A program made the position numbers and the translations under genes. From Tanypteryx hageni (Eukaryota > Arthropoda > Insecta > Odonata > Petaluridae), in NCBI GenBank assembly GCA_028673005.1, contig CM054114.1, forward strand, positions 26,774,869-26,838,868: 64,000 bases of DNA, in the 5' to 3' direction. The notes beneath the pieces were generated by a model, which saw nothing but the letters and a program-made list of their open reading frames with translations, was not told where the DNA came from and did no database searches. Below, one piece after another: positions 25,501 to 35,317 of this stretch; position 1 is the first letter of the stretch; each line of letters begins with the position of its first letter.

Positions 25501-27742
25501 GGACCAACATGCGTTGCGTCTGAACGAAAGATGGAAAGCAAACAAATGGGTAGTAATTGGTGGTGGATGAAAGATTGAAAGGATGAATAGCAAAAGACGA
25601 AACAACAAGCGGCCACTGTATTACATAGATGTGCATGCAAGCTTGCTATAGTGATAGCTTTGAACCTGCATCTTGTCAAGTGGGGGAACGGCAAATTGCA
25701 TCAAACTGCTCTCCATCATAATTTAGTTTATGTGGTCCTAGTCACATGCTTAATGTGTCAGTTCAGTTTTTAGCACTTTTTTAATGCGCTTATAGCTTCA
25801 CTGACATCTGTTTGTCTGACAGTTCAATTTCTTAAATTCAAATTTACTTCAGAATAAACAAAACGCAAACTATGTAAAAATTCTACTTGGTTATTCAAAA
25901 ACAACAATTTTCAATGTAACAACATCATCAGGTGAATATATCGCATGTTTCACAGATTTATATGCAGTGGGATGGTAAAACGTAACATGAAATTGGAGAG
26001 AAAGGAATTTCATACAAATTAACCGATAAAAACAAAGAGAAAGAATTTACATACATAGTAATCAGTGAAAACAAAGAGTTGTATACAATGTAATCAACCT
26101 CTAATTACCAATCAGAGATGTTTTGGAGAAAGTATTGTTGGAGAGGGGAAGGGTAAATGGTTAGTGGTTGAAAGCAGCAGGGGATTTCTGCTTGTTGGCA
26201 TTGCATACGCATGAAGCGAAATGCAAATAATCGGCACATAACTGAAGTAATGCTTATATAAAATTTTGTCGCAAAGTGCAAATTCATGAATCGCAAGCAC
26301 ACAAAGTTAAAAAGGTGGTGTAATTGATGTCTTTTATTATTTTTTAAGTTTCCATTTGAAAAGAGTGACTTCAAATAGGTTTATGCTGTAAATTATATTA
26401 TTCAGTAAAAAATGACCTGCATTGGCTCTTTTTTAACATTTTCAGAATCCAGTGGCTGCCACCTTCTCTGATATTTGGTTGTTCTTCCAGCCCGTGTTAT
26501 TTGGATTGATAGGAACTGAAGTTAAATTCAGTGAAATTCAGCCAGATACTTTATCTTATGGATTTGCAGTTCTTATGATTGGACTGACTGTTAGTAATCT
26601 CAATAATTTTAATTTAGATTAATTAATTTAGGCTTTTTTCTTGATAGTTTGGATTTTAAGACTTTAGGAAATGACACAGTATTAGTGTGGAAGATCCACA
26701 ACCAATGAATTTCTATATTTTGTTTTTCATAATAATAGCAAATTATTTTCATTTTTATCTGCAATATGTTTTTAATTATTGTTCTTCGACAGAATCAACT
26801 ACTATATATTCAGTAATGTCATTGGTTATTAATTTTTATATTTTCGGTGTTTCTACCTGTGGCATAAAGACTGAACTAGTTCTCAAATTTATCCATGCTA
26901 ATGATACACTGGATAAGGGGCAGATTAGCAATATCCCAATGTCATTCATACCGTGACTTGAGGAAAGAAGTTGCTTTCTAATAATATGACATACTGCAGT
27001 AATATTTTTACTATATTACTAGCTGATCTAAGACATTAATTGTGGTAATTACTATGATGATTTCTTGCAGAAGTTTGAACAAAGAGCATCATTTTATCAT
27101 TCTGTGTCCAGAATCTTTTATAAATGCAGATATTGTCATTGTATTATATTTTGCCTAATGTTAAGTTAGTATTATATTATTTTTAATGATTATTTGGTCA
27201 TTCATTTTCAGATAAGAGTGCTTGTATGTGTGATTGTTACTCAAGGAGGACTTCTAAACATAAAGGAGATAATTTTTGTCACAATCGCTTGGTTTCCTAA
27301 AGCTACAGTGCAGGTTTGTTAAAATGATTTTCCTGTCCTTCCTGAAAACTATATGAATTTTAAGTGATTACAAGTGCTGTAATATGCTGTTCTCTTTTTG
27401 AAGGCTGCATTTGGTCCCGTAGCTTTGGATATAGCCCGTAAAAAGTATGGTGAGCCATTAGAGCTAGCAGCAGTCTTGCCAACCAACTCAACTCTGATTG
27501 AAGAAACGACTTCGGTGGAACTGGACGATGGGAGCACAATTCTAAGTCTTGCTGCTCAAGCACTGACCATTGCAGTCCTTTCCATCTTGGTGACTGCTCC
27601 AATAGGTGCAATAGGTATCGCCTTTTCTGGTCCACATTTGTTACACAAGAAATCAACAAATGCGGAAGAAAACACTTCACCTCGTAGGAATAACCGCCAG
27701 CGTCGTGTTCGTAATGAAGAAAGTGTGGCTTCAGAACCTTAA
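11485..27742 (+). CDS. SLC9B: Sodium/proton antiporter, NHE9B/NHA family (SLC9B-like), 10 exons visible
   Basis: A cation/proton antiporter (CPA2-type) of plasma or organelle membranes. Exons: 11485-11541, 11621-11700, 11800-12156, 12591-12773, 15594-15769, 18642-18748, 22671-22835, 26446-26589, 27212-27313, 27404-27742. All junctions are GT-AG and keep phase, giving 569 codons plus TAA. Residues 1-60 are acidic and cytosolic. Then come about a dozen hydrophobic segments, starting with AAQHGIIILLLPLLVWGILY. TKGGLGLDGGALRR (exon 4) and ASSIDDIVAISAFG (exon 5, Asp266-Asp267) are family hallmarks; the Asp pair is the ion-binding site in NHA2. Exon 10 holds AAFGPVALDIARKKYG, a last membrane segment and a basic tail. 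Exon 1 has no ATG and begins at a splice acceptor, so an upstream coding exon is missing. Alternatively, translation starts at the ATG opening exon 2 (11621). The exon 5 donor (GTCAGC) is weak. A polyadenylation signal candidate lies at 27928. Confidence 0.93.
12967..13680. mobile_element. Mariner-like element with long inverted repeats, in antiporter intron 4
   Basis: Inverted repeats of about 50 bp face each other: 12967-13020 (GAGGGATGGTTTAAGAGTT, then CTCGGTCTAAGTAG) and the complement of 13625-13680 (GAGGGACGGCTGAAAAGTT, then CTCGGCTTAAGTAG). Both ends abut TA, the mariner/Tc1 target. The GAGGG...AAAAGTTCTCGG type of end is common in arthropod mariner families. The - strand just inside the left end has a decayed frame (13110-12970) with GGDYEK and YEKYHETVSYNV that could be the last part of a transposase, but I cannot confirm it. 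A TA microsatellite sits at 13558-13594. Confidence 0.6.
13558..13594. repeat. (TA)n microsatellite
   Basis: An almost pure TA dinucleotide run within the mariner-like element of antiporter intron 4. Confidence 0.9.
13740..15593 (+). other. Rest of antiporter intron 4
   Basis: AT-rich intronic sequence with several short frames and no recognisable gene or complete element. Confidence 0.5.
15770..18641 (+). other. Antiporter intron 5
   Basis: Mostly AT-rich. A GC-richer block at about 16480-16780 and the sequence 17330-17800 look unlike the rest and may be old repeats. No family could be named. Confidence 0.5.
18855..18888 (-). repeat. Hammerhead-type motif, probable Penelope-like element end
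   Basis: On the - strand CTGATGA (18885-18879) is followed by GCTA-loop-TAGT (four pairs, one G-U) and then GAAAC. This is the same arrangement as at 7480 but with a weaker helix II. The sequence is preceded by CAC as at 25934. Short and decayed; it could be chance in part. Confidence 0.35.
21768..22401. mobile_element. Possible pogo-like MITE in antiporter intron 6
   Basis: The left end CTGTATTTACTCGTGTAAC and the reverse complement of the right end, CTGGAATTTACCACATTAG, resemble each other and face inward. The left end recalls widespread arthropod repeats that begin with ATTTACTCG. No clear target duplication; the inverted repeats differ mainly by transitions. Confidence 0.35.
23201..24484. 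mobile_element. piggyBac-like non-autonomous element in antiporter intron 7
   Basis: The left end is TTAACATGTTCACTGCC (TTAA 23201-23204). The right end reads GGCAGCGAATGTGTTCAA, whose reverse complement TTGAACACATTCGCTGCC matches the left end with one inserted base and a few transitions. The TTAA target at one end and the CACTGCC inner block fit piggyBac-like repeats; the right TTAA is mutated to TCAA. No transposase frame. Confidence 0.55.
24924..25618 (-). mobile_element. Tigger/pogo element, internally deleted, in antiporter intron 7
   Basis: The element is TA-CAG...CTG-TA flanked (TA at 24922-24923 and 25619-25620). Both ends share an inner repeat GCTATTCATCC, in inverse orientation (left at about 24934-24947, right complement at 25581-25592). 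The left flank also carries the GGTTCTTGGAAAAAAGG block typical of Tigger ends. It holds only the start of a transposase on the - strand. About 695 bp. Confidence 0.75.
25148..25393 (-). pseudogene. Tigger/pogo transposase N-terminal fragment (HTH, CENP-B/Psq type)
   Basis: The first ~65 residues match the DNA-binding N-terminus of Tigger/jerky-like transposases: TLDVKLKIINQFESGKSDIK followed by a decayed second helix pair (AMAKTMVRTIL). In the family this helix-turn-helix binds the inverted repeats. The frame ends soon after; the catalytic DDE domain is absent. The ATG at 25393 follows the left arm of the element in the expected orientation. Confidence 0.75.
25900..26445 (+). other. End of antiporter intron 7 with a decayed repeat
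   Basis: A repeat-like stretch contains CACCTGATGATG on the - strand (25936-25924) near a GAAA block, resembling the motif at 18885 but without a helix. The rest is unassigned. Confidence 0.3.
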
Positions 27743-30289
27743 TTAATATTAGAGATATTTCTACCTCATGATAAATTTGATTGGTGCCTCTAAAATGCCT
27801 CTAGATAAATTTATAAAATGCCAGGTAGTTTTTCTTGTAGCGGTGGCATTCTACATTGTGGAGTTGAGATAGGTATGATAGACATCCAAATGGTCTTTGA
27901 AAGCGAATACCGCTTTGGTTTTGCTGAAATAAACCTCTTTGCCCATTATTTTTCAGGAAGGTCATAATCTGAGTGGACAGTTACCGTTACTTATATATTT
28001 AACTGTTACGAATTATTTCATAGCAGTCAATTGCAATGAAACTTTAGAATGGGGCATATTTGTGGCAAATGCTGTCACAGACCAGATAAGAATATACATC
28101 AGAAGTTACCTAACGAGATTCTAGATATTTTATAAATAACAATGAATTCTAAACATCAAACCTTTGCGGGTCATAAGAAATTCTTACAGGCTCGAGTTTC
28201 ACCATTTATGCGCTCTATCATAGAGAGCACGTTTGAATCACATTAATTTATCCAAAAAATACAATTTTATTTTTTATAAGCCTAGTTCTAAACATTTTTG
28301 CTAAGGTAAAACTATGCACCTGAATAAAAAATAAAAGTAACTTACATAAAGCATTGTAGATGTCAGTTCACTCAGGTGTTTCTTAAAAGTCGGATGTTTT
28401 ATACTTGCCGAAATTTTTATAAATTTTCATAACTGGAATATAGCAGGTCAAAAATATTATTAGAGTCATCTTTTATAAAGTATTTACATGCATTACAAGG
28501 GTATTTTTTGCTTTAAATGGCATTTAGCAATAAAATCGACCGATGGAGGCATAATTTCATGGAATTGCATATTCGCAGTTACAATAATCCACTTGAAGAC
28601 AAAATGGGACACCTCTAGCGGCCGAATAATGGACTGCATTGTCATAACATCATCATGTATTTTATCTCTTGGTTTATTGGGCGTTTAAATAAGTTGTTTG
28701 TTGAAATTATTTTTTACCCAACCCGAGGGGGAGGAACACAGTGAATGTGAGAAGAAACCAAAAACACTTCAACTAACTTACCCAACCCGGTGGGGCCGAG
28801 TACAATGTTCCTACGTATTTGGAATGGAAGTGTAGACATTTCCTCCATGTAGATGGCATGACTATGAAGTGCATTATTCAGACGCTGGAGGCGTTAGTAG
28901 TTCTGGCTGTTGAAAAAGCAAGGCTAGCTGACAAAATTTAGTATAACATGTTAAAAAATTCTTAATCCAATCATGGGTGGCCACAGAATTGTTTTCAGGG
29001 TGGGGCAAAACATGTATAATATGTAACCAACCAACGAGCAGACATGGGCTTTTATATGTATAATGTGCAATTTTTTGTGAGATGTAGGGGGAGGGGTTAT
29101 TCCCCCCTCTTAGCCTTTACTGCGGGCACTCATGAATCCAATACAAACCTGATGACGACTTCTTTATTTGAATCTATAGTTGAATTTTATTGAGAATTTT
29201 TAAATGGGCTTTTGTACCAAGTTACAACAGATTTTGTCTTCAAATTGGTTATTTTAGCAGCACATTGTTAGAAAGTATCCTCACTTATCAATACTTTTAA
29301 TTTGATGGCCGAGCAAAGTTCATTTCTAATATGTACTTATTGCATAAAAACTTAAGCTGTTGTAAGTTTCAAGGTTTACTGTAACTATTGTGACCATAAA
29401 GTTACTTAATTTGTTGCAATTATTATTTATGGATATTGTTTAAAATGGTTTAATTTATTCAATTATTTTCTGTTTACAATGCATAAATTTTATCATCTTG
29501 ACATTGTTAATAATTATTTTATTTATTAAGGTGAGCAATATTTTTATTTTACAGAAATATGTTGTGACTATTCTTGTCAATTCATTTCATTGGTCATAGA
29601 ATGATACAGCATAAATGACAAAGTTATTTTTTATTGAAAAACTTTATTGCAGTGATATTTTAAAAAGAATTTTAGCTCTTTAAATCATTTAAGACAATGT
29701 GCAATTTATATAAATGAACGTTACTCGATGGCATTGTACTATGAAACTTTTTGAATAACCTTATTGGTAATATAAAATTCTATTTTAATGGGTACGTACT
29801 TATACCTTTCTGAGCAGAGGATGTGAAACACATTCAAAGGTAATTGCATCTGTTCAACTGTTGTTAATGCAATACTCTCTCTCTAAGGGACCTAGCAGTT
29901 CAACATTATTGTGCTGATATGTAATTTTTTACTGATGTAGAAATTTGGTATATGGTGTAAACCGAATATCTTTCATATTTATCCACCAGCTACCGTGGGA
30001 ACTTAAGTGCCAAGAAATGTAACTGTGTGTTGCCAGTAAACAAATAGTTTCTAGGCATGTTTAAAAGCAAGTTTATAAGTGTGTTCATCAAGAGGTTTGA
30101 ATTAAATTTTTTTAAATTCAACCAATGAAATGTATCATAATGAAATACCAAGTTGAATTAACAAACGTGTGTGAAATGCCTAACGCTAAGAGAAGTAGGT
30201 ATTTAGGGGATGACGGAAAGCCCTCAAGAATATTTTTCTGTATTATTTCAAATGAAGAAGGACCTTGATCAACATTTTTTGAGAGGTGC
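27743..30289 (+). other. Antiporter 3' UTR and intergenic sequence
   Basis: The 3' UTR follows the TAA at 27740-27742; AATAAA at 27928-27933 is a candidate polyadenylation signal. Beyond it no coding sequence is recognised. A GC-richer block with repeated ACCCAACCCG lies at about 28715-28800. Confidence 0.5.
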
Positions 30290-30505
30290 TTTATAAGGAA
30301 TGAATCATTTTTGAGAGGCCTGGCAGGATAATGCATCTGAAGGCAAAAAAAATTTCATCAGATGGAGCAATTAGGAATTGCCGCAAGAGATCATCTGGAC
30401 AGAAATGCAATGTCGTAAGTAGCATCAGGTATAGTTCGTGGTTTAGCAAAAGTAAACTTACAATGGAAGAGATAATTATTCTGACATAGAAACTGGTGGC
30501 CAAAC

Positions 30506-30761
30506 AATGGCAGATCCAGGCTTCAGCCTTGAGGAGAAGGGGGAGGAATCGAAGATGAAAAACTTATCTATTTGAAGATATCTTCAAAAGCATATAAATT
30601 TTAATATGAAAAAAGAGAATAGGTAACATCTTCTATGAGAAAATAAATACAGTAAAAAGTAACATTCTTCAATGTTATTTTTTATTATTTTATTAATTTT
30701 TTGTTCTGAAATCTTAAAGAGTGGGTAATTACCACCTTATCCCCTTCTGAATCTGCCCTTG
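30506..30761. mobile_element. hAT-like MITE nested in the Merlin remnant
   Basis: Inverted ends CAATGGCAGATCCAG (left) and CAAGGGCAGATTCAG (reverse complement of right). The flanks TGGCCAAA and TAACCAAG are a weak candidate 8-bp duplication. The ends resemble those of the intact hAT element at 35318 (CAGTGGCGGCTC, CAGTGGCGGATC). No coding sequence. Confidence 0.6.
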
Positions 30762-31265
30762 TAACCAAGGAACATATAAGAAAAATAATGAGTGAATATT
30801 GCTTTGCTTCTAATGCATTGATTGACTGGAAGCAATATATAAAAGAGGTGTTATTAAGTTTTGTAGAAAATCATTCCCGAAGAATTTGATGGACCCAACA
30901 AAGTGGTCGAAATAGATGAAAGCAAATTTGGCAAATGAAAGTATCACAGAAGATGGTATGCAGAGGGAAAAAATGGTATTTGCCAATGTAGAGGAGAAGA
31001 ATAGAATTACAGAAACACTGATTAGGTGGGTAAAACCTGATACAACTGATCACAGATTGATAGAAAGCTTATGATAGACTAGGAGAGGAAGGATGAGCCC
31101 AGTTTGAAGTCAACACCAGCATCAACTTTGTTGGTCCTGAAACTGGAGCACATACCAATGCAATTAGAGATGATGTGGCACCATCTGAAAGCAGAAATTC
31201 CGTCTTACCAACCAAAAAGCAATTTTGAAAATTATTTGGCAGTGTACATGTTTGATAAGTTAGTG

Positions 31266-31625
31266 CAGTGGTTTCCAAACTGTGGAGCGTGCCCCCCTCC
31301 CTAGGGGGAGGCACGATGGGTAGGTTGGGGGGGGGGGGCCAAAACAACTCTGTTTAACCATCCTAATCTTGGGACCTACAATATGCAGCTGCCACATTCT
31401 AACCCTCTCAAGTCATGGACCTGATGATGGTTACTTTATAACCAAAATTCGTATCGGCTTACTATCTCAACTCATTGGCTCCAGAGATTTTCCTTCGCCT
31501 TATATTTCCAGTAGTTATTGTTTATGAACTGTGATTGAACTTGTTATCAAAGGAGGGGGGGGGGGGGTATGAGGATAGATTTCTTAGGTGAAGGGGCATG
31601 GTTTTATATTGTTTGGAAACTGCTG
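31266..31625. mobile_element. hAT MITE nested in the Merlin remnant, 8-bp duplication
   Basis: Left end CAGTGGTTTCCAAACTGTGG, right end (reverse complement) CAGCAGTTTCCAAACAAT; flanks AGTTAGTG (31258-31265) and GGTTAGTG (31626-31633) match 7 of 8. Internal G runs at 31327-31340 and 31554-31567. Removing it in thought rejoins YMFDKLV with VKAKKDSAIN of the Merlin frame, which supports the boundaries. Confidence 0.78.
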
Positions 31626-31839
31626 GGTTAGTGAAAGCAAAGAAAGACAGTGCAATAAACAAATTTTTAGTAATCATAAGGAAGATAAATTGGAAAGAAA
31701 AGACAACCCAAGAGAATCAACCCGAATCCAACCCAGAGGGACATTTCATTTCTGTCAGGTACCACATATGGCAATATCTTGTCACTTAAGGCAACACTGT
31801 AGCTGTTGGACAAATATGCAAGTAGAGCTGTCAAAATTA

Positions 31840-34800
31840 TGAAAGTTGGCAGGATTGTTTTCTTTAATATTAAGGCAGATATTTAACAAGGCAATTGCTG
31901 GAATATTTTATATAGTGATCATTTTTTGTGCTATATAAATGGAGAATTTCTTTAGTGAAAAATTATTCAAAGTGGAAATTGAAAAGTAATTAACAGTTTC
32001 ATGACAAAAAGACTCCATGTTAATGATTTATATCCAGGATTACCCATCATTGGACCATCTTATGGTAACTGTTTGTGCATGAAGGAAATGGCAAAGAGAA
32101 GGACATCATTCTGCCTGACATATACACAGTTTGAAGTATATCCTATGGCTTTTTGGAATAAAAGTTTTCCCATATTTTTTTGTTAATTTTAGTGTTTTTA
32201 TAAAGATGAAAATTTCATATAGTCAGATTTTTGCTCATTAAATTTTATTTTTGTAATTATTGATATTTATTATAGTGAAACGATTGCATTTTCTCAAATT
32301 TTATTTTTGATGCATGGTCACAAAATAATTGTTGCAAGCATTACTTGGCAAAAAATTACTACCCTCCTTTACAAGTGTATAATAATGCTCCTTGCATGAA
32401 TGTCATGTTTTTATTTTGTAGAATAGAAACTGGATTCTATTTATTTATATTTAAATTTTCTAAATTTCTCTGTGATTGTTTTTAAAAGATCCATCTCTGG
32501 TCTTATAGTTGTGAAAATGAGGATGTTTAGTATTGTTTTCTTTTGGAATTATTATTAAATGATATCACTTACAATTTTCCTCGTGTTGAAGAATTGTCCC
32601 CTAAGTAATTATGTATATAATGCTTAGTATTTTTCTCTACAAAATAGATATTTTTTGTTTATTATTTATTATTTTTAAATTTTGATTGTTGAATTTCTCC
32701 TTTGTTGAAGAAATAAATGCCTTTGGGTAAAATGGAGACAAATGTGATATTCCATGCCACAATTCTAAATAAATCTATGAAATGTTACTGTTATAGCTTT
32801 ATTTAAAAATTAAAATTATTATTATCCCATTTACAGTTGAAGCTGATTTATTTTCTATATTTATATGTTATTCAAATGGTGATTGAGTACAATGGTGTTT
32901 ATGCATTTGGGCTAAACTGTGTATGGTCTCATTGTTTCTTAAAGAAAATTTATATTTTGGTGCTTGCTTTTTATACCAATCTAAATTTTTTGCCTTGTAA
33001 ATTTGTTTTATGAAGTGAAAAGCTAACTTAAAAGGATTTCATCATTATTTCTAAGCAAATGTATTTTGAATAACTTGAACATTGATAGTCTTATTTAATA
33101 AATACTTAAAGGTTATGTCAACATAACCTACAATCTGGTCTTGTATGTGTAGCATGACCGTTAAACCAGATGCTTTTAAAATGAGTTAATGTGGAACTGG
33201 TAATGATAATCGGAAAAGATGAGTAGATAGATTTTTGGAGAACATCCTTCATTGATAATACAAAATTAGTTCCATGTATGTTAAAGAAAATGAAACTATT
33301 GAAACAATTTACCTGTTTAATTTTTTCTATGACTATGATTATATTTGAGAATTTATCACTATAACTTAAATTGTGATCAAACTTTTGCTAACATTCAAAT
33401 ACAATTTTAAAATCATATTCAGAATGTCGTAAAGTTAAATTGCTGCCATTAATTATATTTTATTCACCAAAATTACTTTGGTACACTGTCTCATCTATGA
33501 GGAAGTTTGCATTATTATTGTGCTTTTAAACTATAAAAATGTTTTAGGTTATGAAGTTGGAAGTTATATTTTCTTATTACCTTCTAATTCTTTCTTTGCC
33601 TATCAATATTCCAGCAATTAAATGTTTCAGTATTAAACTATACAAATAAATGTGCCCATTATCCAGTTACTGTCTTGTTTGTTACCATGTTCACAAATTT
33701 CAGAGCTACATTTCAATGTATTTTTTGGAAAAAATATATTTTCTCTCAATTGTGTGTTTATTGTTTGATTTCTATTTTCATTTAAAGTCCCTTGAACCGC
33801 AATTGAATATGGATTTTTAATGGTTATATTCAATAAATGGAAACCTTTTATTTTTCCTCTCTAACTTCGTGCGACACTATTTATTAAATTGCGGCATAGG
33901 AGTTGATTCCTTTCTTTATATTATCTTCGCCATTGTCTCCAGTCATTATTAATACGTCATTTGCATGACATGCCAATCAATGTTCGACACTTAGGTCATC
34001 AGTCGCCAAATGATTTAGAGGCAAATGAAACTATATTTGAAAATGTTGGCTGTTTTTATGGTGTTAGAATTTCAGCTAAGGCTTGATGTCAATAAACCAG
34101 AGCAGTCACTGCATTCCTGGTTATAACACGAGCCAGACCCATTCCTTATCAAAGTATAATGTATTGGTTAAGACAAACATTCATAGCTTGCTGATTTTAA
34201 TACGTAAAAAAGTCTAAATCCTTTTCAGTTTTCCCCTTTTGTAACCCATCATGGGAAGTATGTGCTATCTTTCTCACGTAAATAAACAGGATGGATTTAT
34301 ATAAAGTTTCTTTCCAGTATATCTACTTAATATCCCAATTTCACCTTTACTTATGCTATATTTTCATACCAATTGATGCCAGGCTCTTGATTTAGTGTAT
34401 CTTAAATCATTATTTTAACCAGTGACTACTCATCCACCGCATAATATTATATTCATCAGGGCTCTAATTATAATTAAATTACAATGTTTTAACGATGTTC
34501 TAATAATAATGCATCTAAAGAGTTGAATATATAGGTGTTATGTTTTATTTAGGCATTTCTATAAATTACAGAAAACATTTCTTCAAAATGATATCTTTCA
34601 TAAAGGAAATGTTCTTCATTTCTGTAAAAACAACATCAGCCACCCAAATTTTACCTTGAAAAGTTTTTTTAATCGTTCTTAGTAAGATGTGATGATGATA
34701 TCTTATTAAAAATTATTATTTTTTGTGATTAAATCTTATATGTTTTTATTGGGTATATTATAATTCCTTATAAATTTTAAAAAAATTTCATGGTATTTTT

Positions 34801-35250
34801 CGTGTTCTTACGCATAAATACCCTCATGGAAAACTACATGGGACTTGAATTATTCTATTTATCATCTTTTGTATTAAGGCCCAGTGGAAAGTTCATAGCT
34901 GAGGTACAATTATTTTAAATTTTACTGATGTCAATTTTAAATATATAACAAGCACTGAAGAAGACAAAGATGATTATTTTATTTCGATAGGTTAATTATC
35001 CAACCAATCATAATAATTAATTTATCATCGCTAAAATGCATTTATTTGCGTGTGAATCGGGCATTTTGAATTTAAAATTTCGCGATGATGTATTTGTAGA
35101 TAGTTTAAAAAGTCATCACTAGCATCACTGAAGTTTGGGATTTGCTATTGGTCTTGAGCGACAATTTAGTTCAGCGTGGTTCAGCGGACGGCGATCGTAG
35201 TAACAAACAGTACATGGGTCCCATGTGTTATATCCGATGATTTTCTTCGA
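31840..35250. other. Long AT-rich non-coding stretch
   Basis: No gene or defined element recognised between the Merlin remnant and the hAT element. Short frames only. Confidence 0.5.
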
Positions 35251-35317
35251 GTGAAATGGAGGGAAGTCCTGGATTGGTCCAGGGAGGTAAAGCTAATTTT
35301 CTACATTATTATTCAAT

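Larger units (their letters stand above)
30290..31720 (+). pseudogene. Merlin transposase remnant (IS1016/ISXO2-like DDE), split by two MITEs
   Basis: Read across frameshifts, the + strand shows DGAIRNCRKRSSGQKCN and FSKSKLTMEEIIILT (30360-30488), then FVENHSR and KVVEIDESKFGK (about 30860-30935) with the first catalytic Asp region. Next come MVFANVEEKNRITETLIRWV, WHHLKAEIPSYQ and FENYLAVYMF (about 30970-31255), and finally KKDSAINKFLVIIRKINWK (31636-31694). This is the order of the eukaryotic Merlin transposases, which share the ISXO2-like domain with bacterial IS1016. Two insertions split it: one at 30506-30761 between the N-terminal region and the DDE core, one at 31266-31625 within the C-terminal part. 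Merlin ends and target duplications were not found. Confidence 0.78.
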
